Of a stretch of 64,000 nucleotides of DNA, positions 37,184-44,439 are shown piece by piece. The position numbers and the translations under genes are program-made. Source of the DNA: Actinoplanes octamycinicus (GTDB lineage Bacteria; Actinomycetota; Actinomycetes; Mycobacteriales; Micromonosporaceae); assembly GCF_014205225.1 (NCBI RefSeq), contig NZ_JACHNB010000001.1, positions 7,483,501 through 7,547,500 of the forward strand. The letters are read 5' to 3'. The notes under the pieces are model-generated. The model made no database searches and was not told the DNA's origin. It saw only the letters and a program-made list of their open reading frames with translations. Position 1 is the first letter of the stretch. Each line of letters starts with the position of its first letter.

Positions 37184-38059
37184 TCACCGCGGGACCGGCT
37201 GCCGGACCGGCACGCCGACATCCTCCAGGCCGCTGTAGTCGACCACCTCCCAGTGCTCCGCCACCCGCCCGTCGACCAGCCGGAACAGGTCCGAGGTGCG
37301 CAGCGTCAGCGCCCGCCCGGTCGGCTTGCGGCCGCGCGACTCACCGGTGAACCGGCCCCGCCAGGTGGCGAAGACCATCACCCGGTCGCGGTCCGCGACC
37401 AGGTGATCGACCGTCGCGGTGAGGTCCGGGTACGCCGCGAAGTTCCCGGCGAAGTACGCCTTGAACGCCTCCACGCCGTTCGGCACGGCCGGCATCTGCA
37501 TGTTGTGGTGCACGTAGTCGCGCTCGTAGTAGACCTCGGCGCGGTCCAGGCGATGCTCGGTCAGCACCTCCCGGTACGACCCGAGCACCGCCTCGGCGTT
37601 GGCCCGCTCGGCCGCCGTGTGCACCCCGACCAGGTCCGGGCGGCGCAGGTCGGTGCGCTGCCGGGGCAGGAAGCCGAGCGGCCGCAGCACGGAGTAGTCG
37701 ACCACCGCCCAGTGCTCGGCGATCTGCCCGTCGGCCACCTCGAAGATCTCGCTGGTGTGCAGCTCGAAGTCGCGTTCGCCCGGGGTGCCCGGCCGGAACG
37801 TGCCCCGCCAGCGCAGGAACATCATCATCCGGTCGCCGTCGGCGAGCGCGACGCCCGGCTCGACCCGCAGATCCGGTACGGCGTCCAGCAGCTCGGCCCA
37901 GAACGCCTCGAGCCCGGCCACACCCGAGCCGGGCGCCACCCGTGGGTCGTACTCCAGGTGGTCGGGCGCGTAGTGGGCGCGCAGGCGTTCCGGCCGGTGG
38001 CCGTTGTGCACCTCGGCCAGCAGCCGGCGGACGATCAGCTCGCAGGGGGAGATAGACAT
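37184..38059 (-). CDS. Cytoplasmic double SnoaL-like protein
   Basis: A 291-aa protein of two SnoaL/NTF2-like domains (IAEHWAVVDYS and VAEHWEVVDYS mark the end of each). It has no signal peptide. It matches the secreted paralogue over its full length (HRLDxAxxYYxxDYxHHN block in domain 2). SnoaL-type proteins in aromatic clusters close the last ring or hydroxylate it. The start ATG 38059 lies 22 bases from a heptamer repeat set, so it is probably under SARP control. Confidence 0.88.
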   Translation of the reverse strand: MSISPCELIVRRLLAEVHNGHRPERLRAHYAPDHLEYDPRVAPGSGVAGLEAFWAELLDAVPDLRVEPGVALADGDRMMMFLRWRGTFRPGTPGERDFELHTSEIFEVADGQIAEHWAVVDYSVLRPLGFLPRQRTDLRRPDLVGVHTAAERANAEAVLGSYREVLTEHRLDRAEVYYERDYVHHNMQMPAVPNGVEAFKAYFAGNFAAYPDLTATVDHLVADRDRVMVFATWRGRFTGESRGRKPTGRALTLRTSDLFRLVDGRVAEHWEVVDYSGLEDVGVPVRQPVPR

Positions 38060-38080
38060 GGCGCAGTCATCTCATCCCCC

Positions 38081-38109
38081 GCTGGAGAACCTCTGCAGCG
38101 GCGGTGGAG
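38081..38109 (-). promoter_or_regulatory. Probable SARP box of the SnoaL-like gene
   Basis: Read toward the gene: CTCCACC-N4-CTGCAGA-N4-CTCCAGC, 11-bp steps. It ends 22 bases from ATG 38059, closer than the other boxes, which would imply a very short leader. It marks the right edge of the apparent regulon. Confidence 0.55.
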
Positions 38110-38120
38110 GCGCCGGGCGG

Positions 38121-39344
38121 TCAGTCCCAGGCGACCGTCTCCACCCCGGGCAGCTCGGGCACAGCACTGCGGTCCTCCCGGGCCAGCAGCTCCAGCAGGG
38201 AGCTGGCCTCCTGCACGGTGACCAGGCGGCCCAGCGAGCGCTGGGTGGCCGGGTCCGGGGTCTCCAGCCAGAGCCCACCGTCCTCGGTGCACTCCACCTG
38301 GATCACCGCGTCCGAGCGGGAGGTGAAGACCGCCCAGTTGCCCGGCGTCCGCAGGATCTGGTGGTCCAGGCGGGCCACGCAGCTATCCAGCGTGTCCATC
38401 CGGGGCAGCGACGCCCAGCCGTGGTCCTCGGTCTGGTAGCGCATCTCCAGCACGTCCACCTCCGGCGTCCCCGGGGCGACGGTGACCAGGCCGGTCCGGT
38501 CGTCGCCGCCGTCACCCAGGAAGATCGGGCCGAGCCGGGCCCACAGCTCGTGCCGCGGCAGGTCGACCGGTGTCGCGGTGCCGTCCGGGAAGGTCAGGGT
38601 GCCGACGCCGCGGTCCCACTCGCGGCGCAGGACCACGACGTGACCGGCCATGCTGCGGACCTCGACGCGGACCCCGGACGGGCCGTCCGGGGCGACCCGG
38701 GTCAGCATCCGCTCGGCGTGCCACGGGTGGAACCGCTCCGAACGGCGCATCACGCCGCCCGGCCAGTCGTCGAGCAGGCGGGCGTCGGCGCGGGGCACCG
38801 GCTGGCGGTTCCAGTCGTCGAGGTGATGGGCCAGGCCGGTGCCGCGGGACGAGCTGGCCGTCGCGAAGGCCTCCGGGGACTCGCCGGGGAGGATCTCGCT
38901 GTGGTGCACGGCCACCACGGTGACGGCCCGCGCCTCCCACTCGTCGTTGCGACCCCGTTCCTGCCCGCCCTTGTCCTGGCCGTCCTTCTCCCTGTCCTTG
39001 TCCCGCCCGCCCTCGTCCTGCCCGCCCTCGTCCTGCTCGCCGACGGGTCCCAGCACGAGCGCCCGGTCGAGGCGCAGGCCAGGGACGTCGATGGGAACCG
39101 GCTGCACCGTCGCGGCCGGGACCGCGGGCACATCCAGCAGGGCCCGAGCCACGTCCTCGCGGAACGAGCCGGCCCCCGCCTGCAGCACCGTGACCTGCCC
39201 GTCGCGCACCCGGTGCACCGTCGTCAGCACCCCGCCCGGCAGCCGCACCGTGTCGACGAGCACGGTGTGCTCCCCGATCCGCTCCTGCCGCGGCTCGCGC
39301 CGCCGCGCCTTCCGGATCCGCTCGACGATCTCCTCATCGGTCAT
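38121..39344 (-). CDS. Unknown 407-aa protein with charged low-complexity linker
   Basis: I do not recognise the family. Residues 1-95 form a small alpha/beta region (HTVLVDTVRLPGGVLTTVHRV). About 102-137 is a Gly/Asp/Lys/Gln tract of repeated DEGGQ/DKGGQ units, clearly a flexible linker. The C-terminal 270 residues are beta-rich and end with QEASSLLELLAREDRSAVPE, faintly like Imm1-type immunity proteins. ATG 39344 is used. It lies outside the heptamer-bearing genes, so it probably does not belong to the polyketide cluster. Confidence 0.75.
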   Translation of the reverse strand: MTDEEIVERIRKARRREPRQERIGEHTVLVDTVRLPGGVLTTVHRVRDGQVTVLQAGAGSFREDVARALLDVPAVPAATVQPVPIDVPGLRLDRALVLGPVGEQDEGGQDEGGRDKDREKDGQDKGGQERGRNDEWEARAVTVVAVHHSEILPGESPEAFATASSSRGTGLAHHLDDWNRQPVPRADARLLDDWPGGVMRRSERFHPWHAERMLTRVAPDGPSGVRVEVRSMAGHVVVLRREWDRGVGTLTFPDGTATPVDLPRHELWARLGPIFLGDGGDDRTGLVTVAPGTPEVDVLEMRYQTEDHGWASLPRMDTLDSCVARLDHQILRTPGNWAVFTSRSDAVIQVECTEDGGLWLETPDPATQRSLGRLVTVQEASSLLELLAREDRSAVPELPGVETVAWD

Positions 39345-39390
39345 CCGCCTATTTGATCAACTCGCTCCACCCGGCCCGGCACAAGCCCCG

Positions 39391-39453
39391 CCATGTCCTG
39401 CTGCCGCCCCGCCGTGTCCTACTGCTGCACCGCCGCGTCCTACTGCTGCGCCG
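39391..39453. repeat. Three tandem 21-bp repeats
   Basis: Three head-to-tail copies of a 21-bp unit (core GTCCTRCTGCYGC) span the stop codon of the LysE gene and the following intergenic bases. It is probably a slippage-type expansion without known function. Confidence 0.7.
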
Positions 39454-40057
39454 CGAGCCGGAGACCCAGCGCGATCAGCAGGCCGCCGGTCGCGGTGTCG
39501 ATCCGCCGCCGCAGGTTCCGCCGGTGCCGCAGCCATCCGCCGAGGCGACCGGCGAACACGCCCACTCCCCCGTCGATCAGGAACTCCAGCACGATCAGGA
39601 TCGCGCCGAGCGCGACGAATTGCACCCACACGGCGCCCAGCGCCGGATCGACGAACTGCGGCAGGAACGCCACCGAGAAGGCGATCATCTTCGGGTTCGA
39701 CAGATTGGTCAGGACCCCATTGAGGTACGCCCGGCGCCCGTCTCCCCCGCCCGCCATGATCAGGTCGCCGCGCCGCCGGATCATCTGCACGCCCAGGAAG
39801 GCGAGGTAGACCGCACCCGCCTGCCGCAGCGCGGTGAACGCCCCGGGCACCGCGGTGAACAGCGCGCTCAGCCCGGCCGCGGCGACCAGCACGTGGATCG
39901 CCTCGCTGGTGGCGATCCCGGCGGTGGCGAGCAGACCGGCGCGCGGGCCGCCGCGCATCCCGCAACCGAGGACGAACAGCATGTCCGGCCCGGGCGCGAG
40001 AGTCGCGACGATCGTGGTGACGGTGAAGGCGGCGAGCAGATGCGGATCGAGAGGCAC
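39440..40057 (-). CDS. LysE/RhtB-family amino-acid exporter
   Basis: A 205-aa inner-membrane protein, normal length for LysE, with six hydrophobic segments. It starts PLDPHLLAAFTVTTIVATLAPGPDM-like, in which the APGPDM signature of the family is clear, and has LSNPKMIAFSVAFLPQFV in the middle. GTG 40057 is chosen because it gives the canonical N-terminus. It is divergent from a LysR regulator (70 bases apart), the classic lysE-lysG arrangement. Substrate could be a basic amino acid or homoserine/threonine. Confidence 0.92.
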   Translation of the reverse strand: MPLDPHLLAAFTVTTIVATLAPGPDMLFVLGCGMRGGPRAGLLATAGIATSEAIHVLVAAAGLSALFTAVPGAFTALRQAGAVYLAFLGVQMIRRRGDLIMAGGGDGRRAYLNGVLTNLSNPKMIAFSVAFLPQFVDPALGAVWVQFVALGAILIVLEFLIDGGVGVFAGRLGGWLRHRRNLRRRIDTATGGLLIALGLRLAAQQ

Positions 40058-40127
40058 CCGGCCAACCTGCCACGCCCGGGAGCCCTGGCGGAATGCATGC
40101 TCGCATCGCTCAGCATAGGGTTCCCTT

Positions 40128-41108
40128 ATGCTCGACCCCCGCCGTCTCAGCCTGCTGCGTGACGTCGCCGCCACCGGGACCATCGCCGGCGCCGCCACCC
40201 GGGCCGGCTGCACCGCGGCGGCCGCCTCCCAGCAGCTGTCCGCTCTGGAGCGCGACGTCGGCGTCCCGCTGCTGGAGCGCTCGGCGCGCAGCGTCCGGCT
40301 CACCGAGGCCGGCCGGGTCCTCGCCGAGCAGGCCGAGCCGGTGCTGGCCTCGCTCGCCGAGGCGGAGCGGGCGGTGCGCCAGGTGGCCGGCCTGCGCGGC
40401 GGCACGATCCGGGTGGCCGCGTTCGCCACCGCGGCGATCAGCTTCACCGTCCCGGCACTGACCGCGTTCCGCCGGTGCCACCCGGAGGTCGAAGTGCGAT
40501 TCACCGAACTGGAGTCGGACGAGGCGCTGCCGCGGGTCCGCTCCGGCGACATCGACCTGGCAGTCACCCACGACTACGCCCCGCTGACCCGTCCCGACCT
40601 GCGCGGGCTCAGCCAGCGCCCCCTCTACCGCGAGCCGATGCTGCTCGCCGTCCCCCGCACCTCGCTACCCGCCACATCCCAGGCCGGCCCAACCGCCGAG
40701 CCCCGCACCCCGCTGGCCGCCGAACCGCAGGCCGGGCTGCGCGCTGGGCCGCCGCCGGTGTCGCTGGCCGACTTCGCCGGCGCCGACTGGGTGGCCGCGC
40801 TGACCAGCACCGGTTTCCAGGCCGCCACCGAGATGGCCTGCCGGGCCGCCGGGTTCGAGCCGCGGATCAACGTGCGGGTGCACAGCTATCCGATGGTGCT
40901 GGCCATGGTCGCCGCCGGATTCGGCGTCTCGCTGGTGCCCCAGCTCGCCGCCACACCCCAGCGCGGCGTCATCTACCTGCCGATCAGCCACCCGGAGGGC
41001 CTGGCCCGGCAGATCCACGCCACCACCCGGACCGGCGGCCGCTCCGCCGCCGTCCAGCACCTCCTGCGCTGCCTGACCGAGGCCCTCGGCAAACGAGCCG
41101 GCCGATAG
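40128..41108 (+). CDS. LysR-family regulator of the divergent LysE gene
   Basis: A 326-aa LTTR: winged HTH LRDVAATGTIAGAATRAGC to ERSARSVRLTEAG (residues 5-65), then a periplasmic-binding-like effector domain from about 90. An insertion of repeated Thr/Ala/Pro-rich residues near 180-205 (TSQAGPTAEPRTPLAA) is not usual. Arrangement and spacing imply that it controls the divergent exporter in response to a transported amino acid. Confidence 0.9.
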   Translation: MLDPRRLSLLRDVAATGTIAGAATRAGCTAAAASQQLSALERDVGVPLLERSARSVRLTEAGRVLAEQAEPVLASLAEAERAVRQVAGLRGGTIRVAAFATAAISFTVPALTAFRRCHPEVEVRFTELESDEALPRVRSGDIDLAVTHDYAPLTRPDLRGLSQRPLYREPMLLAVPRTSLPATSQAGPTAEPRTPLAAEPQAGLRAGPPPVSLADFAGADWVAALTSTGFQAATEMACRAAGFEPRINVRVHSYPMVLAMVAAGFGVSLVPQLAATPQRGVIYLPISHPEGLARQIHATTRTGGRSAAVQHLLRCLTEALGKRAGR

Positions 41109-41158
41109 CAGCCCTATTCGCTCCGCACGCGGAAGTCCCCGCCGCGCATCGAGCCCGG

Positions 41159-41647
41159 TCAGCGCGGCTGTTCGGGCGGGCGCAGGTCGAGTGACATGCG
41201 CAGGCCCGTGCCGAGTGCGGTGCGGGTTCGAGCGACCTCGACGAAGCCGGCGGCGTGGTAGAACGCCAGGGCGTGCGAGTTGCCGGTCACCCACATGCGC
41301 CGGTGACCGGTTTCGCGGGCGGTGCCGGCGAGCCGCTCGACCAGGAGGCGGGCGATGCCGCGGCGACGCTGGTCCGGATCGACGAACAGATCCTCCAACT
41401 CCGGGCCGTCGTCCTCGCCGGGCGCGACGGTGGCGAACCCGACCACCTTGCCGTCGAGCACCGCGACCAGCGTGCGTCCGTCGGCGACGCCGTCACCGGC
41501 GAAGACCAGGAACTCCGGGCGGGCCAGCAGCAACGGGGCGTCGCCGGCGTTGGACAGCGACGCCGCGCGGTACACCTCCCGCAGCGCCGGAAGGTCAGCC
41601 GCCACCGCGGTGCGAATCGCCGGAACCACCTTGCCGGGGTCGCTCAT
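41159..41647 (-). CDS. GNAT-family acetyltransferase
   Basis: A 162-aa single GNAT domain: IRTAVAADLPALREVYR, LEDLFVDPDQRRRGIARLLVERL (acetyl-CoA loop RRRGIA) and WVTGNSHALAFYHAAGFVEV. The substrate is unknown. ATG 41647 is used; 97 bases separate it from the divergent DinB-type gene. Confidence 0.9.
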   Translation of the reverse strand: MSDPGKVVPAIRTAVAADLPALREVYRAASLSNAGDAPLLLARPEFLVFAGDGVADGRTLVAVLDGKVVGFATVAPGEDDGPELEDLFVDPDQRRRGIARLLVERLAGTARETGHRRMWVTGNSHALAFYHAAGFVEVARTRTALGTGLRMSLDLRPPEQPR

Positions 41648-41744
41648 CCGCCCACTCCAACAGCACCCGTGGTGACCGTCAAACCTTTTTGCTCCACCTG
41701 TCGCTGCCGTTGAGCCGCCTCCTGGCCGTCTCCACACTGGGACC

Positions 41745-42377
41745 GTGAGCGTCAGAGAGGTCTACCTGGAGTCGGCCGCGATCACCGCGACCCTGCTGGC
41801 CCATCCGACCGTGGTGGCGCGATGGGAAGCGCCGAGTTCGCTGGCCAGACTCCGGGTCGGCGGCCTCACCGCCCACCTGGCCGGCCAGATCACCCAGGTG
41901 CCACCGGTCCTCGACGCGCCGGCCGTCGACGAACGGCTCTCGCTGACGGAGCACTTCGCCAGGTCGACGTGGCTCGATGGCGACCTGGACAGCGAGGTCA
42001 ACAACTACATCCGCCGGGCCGCCGAGGAACAGGCGGCCGCCGGTGCCGCTCCCCTGCTCGACGCGGTTGCCGTCGCCCTCGCCGACCTGCGCAAGCGGCT
42101 ACCCGCCGAACCGCCCGACCGGGTGATCCAACTCCCTTGGGGCCCGTGGTCCCTGTCGCTGGACGACTACCTGGTCACCCGTTTGCTGGAGTTGGCCGTG
42201 CACTGCGACGACCTGGCCACCAGTCTCGGAGTCCCCACCCCGGCCTTTCCCCGGACCTGGTTCGACACGGTGATCAGCGTGCTCTGCGGGCTGGCCACCG
42301 AACGGCACGGCCAGACCGCCCTCCTCCGCGCCCTCAGCCGAGCGGAACGAGCCCCGCGAACCATCACCGCTCTCTGA
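41745..42377 (+). CDS. Maleylpyruvate isomerase N-terminal / DinB-like protein
   Basis: A 210-aa helical-bundle protein: GLTAHLAGQITQVPPVL, NNYIRRAAEEQ and the conserved YLVTRLLELAVHCDDLATSLG, where the His and Asp pair is the expected metal site of the mycothiol-dependent DinB family. GTG 41745 starts it. The family is widespread in actinobacteria, mostly of unknown substrate and often linked to thiol metabolism. Confidence 0.85.
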   Translation: MSVREVYLESAAITATLLAHPTVVARWEAPSSLARLRVGGLTAHLAGQITQVPPVLDAPAVDERLSLTEHFARSTWLDGDLDSEVNNYIRRAAEEQAAAGAAPLLDAVAVALADLRKRLPAEPPDRVIQLPWGPWSLSLDDYLVTRLLELAVHCDDLATSLGVPTPAFPRTWFDTVISVLCGLATERHGQTALLRALSRAERAPRTITAL

Positions 42378-42503
42378 GCGACTGCGCATCCCTCTCCCGC
42401 CGTGGCTCACCCGGGACGACTTCGGCCGTCGGCGGGCGGTAGGCCCGGGTCTGCCGAAATGGTCATCCGGGCGCGCTCGTCGGCGGGCAGTAGCATCGCG
42501 GCC

Positions 42504-42542
42504 ATGACGAACGAGAAAGGCGCTCGGCGCCTGAACCGGTGA
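42504..42542 (+). CDS. 12-codon leader ORF coupled to the repeat-protein gene
   Basis: ATG 42504 reads MTNEKGARRLNR and stops at TGA 42540-42542, which overlaps the GTG start at 42539. The following long gene has no obvious ribosome site of its own, so translation of this short frame may deliver ribosomes to it. It could equally be the remnant of a longer upstream coding frame. No attenuator-like codon run or hairpin is evident. Confidence 0.4.
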   Translation: MTNEKGARRLNR

Positions 42543-44359
42543 GCGCGCGGCTACCCGGGGAGTGGGCCTGGCTGGACGCTGCGCTCACCTCCGGGACGGC
42601 GGGCGTCCCGGGTGACCCGGTTCGGTCACGGATCTTCGACGAGGTCCGGGCCGAGCGGGACGGGGCGACGGCGGGGCGGGTGCTGTGGTGGACGGGCACG
42701 GGGCTTCCCGGCGTACGCGAAACTGTTTTTGATCTTCTTGATGGGCTGGTGTCGGCGCATCGTGAGTGGCCGGCCGCAGCGGAGGTTGCCGAGCGGGCGC
42801 TGACCGGAAGCGATCAGCGCGTGGCGTGGACTGCGGCGCGCATCCTGGCCGCTGCGGGCGGGCGTCAGCGGGTGGTGCGGGTGCTGAGCGCCGCGACCGA
42901 TCCGGTGGTTCGGGCGGCGCTGGTGGATCGGTTGCGGGACGACGTCGATCCGCGGTTCCGGTCGGATCCGGAGCCGGCGGTCCGGCTGCTGGCCAACGTC
43001 GCCGCGCTGCACCACGCCGAACCGGCCGAGTGGGCGGCGCTGGACGCGGCGGTCCTCGCCGACCTGGAGGCGGCCGATCGCGTGCTGCGCGGGAGCTGGT
43101 GGACCGCCGGGGAGCGGTGGGCGGCGGCGCTGGTCGCCCGCGACCGGGAGGACGACTGCGCCGCGTGGGCCGCTCGGTTGTCCGGGCTGAACAGGGTGTA
43201 CTTCGCCCGCGAGGCGCTGCGGGAGTGGAGGGCCGCGCCCGGCCGGATAGCGCCCTTGCTGGCCGGAATGCTCGCCGGGAAGCCCTCGACAGCCGCGCGG
43301 AAGCCAGGCGACGAGTCGTCAGCGGCACAGACGGAGGCGGCGCGGACGGCGGCGGCGCGGACGGCGGCGGCGCGGACGGCGGCGGCACAGACGGCGGCGG
43401 CACAGACGGCGGCGGCGCGGACGGCGGCGGCGCGGACGCTGATGACGTCGCTGGCGGCGACTCGACTGGCGGCCGAGGCGCTGCTGGCGATCGTTGATGA
43501 CCCGGAACTCGGGGCGGCGGCCACGGTCGCTCTGGGCACAGCCGGTGATCTGCGGGTGGTCAGCCGACTGGTCCGGATGATGGAGTCCGGGCCGGACGAG
43601 CCCGGCCTGCTCGGGGCGCTCCTGGCGGTGGTTCGGGCGGGAGCCGATCCGGCGGAGTTGGTGGACGCAGCCCGGCGAATGCTCGCGACCGATAGTGATC
43701 GGTACACGGTGCTGCGGGTGCTGGCCGCGTTCGGTCCGGCGGCAGCGGCCGCGGTGCCCGACCTGATCGCTCATCTCCCGGAGTCAGCATTCGCCCTGGA
43801 GCGGATCGGGCCGGCCGCCGCGGCGGCGGCACCGGCACTCCGGGAGCATGCGGCGCACCAGAATGCCGCGGTGGCCCGTGCGCTGCTGGTGATCACCGGC
43901 GATCGGGTGGCGGCGGACGACTATCTCGCCGGGCGGGCCGAGTCGCCGGGCCGGGGCCGGACCGAGGCCGCCGTGCTGAGCTGCCTCGCCGAGCACGGTC
44001 CCGGCGGGCTCACCGAGCGCCAGCACCGGCAACTGCGGAACCTCTTCGAACGGCCCGGCCGCACCCAGTTGGAGACGGCCGGCGCGATCTGGCGGCACGA
44101 GGGCCCGGCCGCGGCCGCCGAACTGCTGGCGGCGCTGCCCCACTATCTCGGCGACGACTTCTACGCCGTCCCGGCGCTGCGGGTCCTCGGGGCGATGGGC
44201 GCGCACGCCCGGCCGATCCTGCCGCTGCTCGACAGCATCGCGACCGGCCGGCACCGGGTGCACATGAACAACGGTGGCCCGGACGACGAGTTGCGCGGGG
44301 ACGAGGTGCTGCTCGCGGCGGTGCTGGCGGCTTGTGAACACATCATCAACGCCAAGTAA
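42539..44359 (+). CDS. HEAT-repeat-like protein with expanded Ala-rich tract
   Basis: A 606-aa protein, mostly paired amphipathic helices of about 35-residue periodicity (for example RLVRMMESGPDEPGLLGAL; AVPDLIAHLPESAFALERIG; ALREHAAHQNAAVARALLV), typical of HEAT/armadillo-like scaffolds. A run of eight AAxxT units (residues 262-301) interrupts the helical array. GTG 42539 is proposed from coupling to the leader frame. No catalytic motif is visible. It probably mediates protein-protein interactions; partner unknown. Confidence 0.8.
   Translation: MSARLPGEWAWLDAALTSGTAGVPGDPVRSRIFDEVRAERDGATAGRVLWWTGTGLPGVRETVFDLLDGLVSAHREWPAAAEVAERALTGSDQRVAWTAARILAAAGGRQRVVRVLSAATDPVVRAALVDRLRDDVDPRFRSDPEPAVRLLANVAALHHAEPAEWAALDAAVLADLEAADRVLRGSWWTAGERWAAALVARDREDDCAAWAARLSGLNRVYFAREALREWRAAPGRIAPLLAGMLAGKPSTAARKPGDESSAAQTEAARTAAARTAAARTAAAQTAAAQTAAARTAAARTLMTSLAATRLAAEALLAIVDDPELGAAATVALGTAGDLRVVSRLVRMMESGPDEPGLLGALLAVVRAGADPAELVDAARRMLATDSDRYTVLRVLAAFGPAAAAAVPDLIAHLPESAFALERIGPAAAAAAPALREHAAHQNAAVARALLVITGDRVAADDYLAGRAESPGRGRTEAAVLSCLAEHGPGGLTERQHRQLRNLFERPGRTQLETAGAIWRHEGPAAAAELLAALPHYLGDDFYAVPALRVLGAMGAHARPILPLLDSIATGRHRVHMNNGGPDDELRGDEVLLAAVLAACEHIINAK
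43322..43441 (+). repeat. In-frame 15-bp minisatellite, eight copies
   Basis: Eight tandem 15-bp units encoding Ala-Ala-(Arg/Gln)-Thr-Ala/Glu/Leu. Copies differ only at a few positions (cgg or cag codon), suggesting recent expansion by slippage. It lies inside the repeat-protein gene and keeps its frame. Confidence 0.85.
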
Positions 44360-44439
44360 CTCATCGCAAGGTGTCGATTACTGATCGCCATGCGGCTAAC
44401 ATCCACAAGGGTCGAATCGATGCCTGTCTTTGGGGGGCT

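Noticed and set aside
39391..39453. CRISPR or attachment-site repeats
   Set aside because: Only three adjacent 21-bp copies without spacers, integrase or tRNA nearby.
43322..43441. CRISPR-like repeat array
   Set aside because: The repeats are contiguous 15-bp units without spacers and encode an in-frame peptide.
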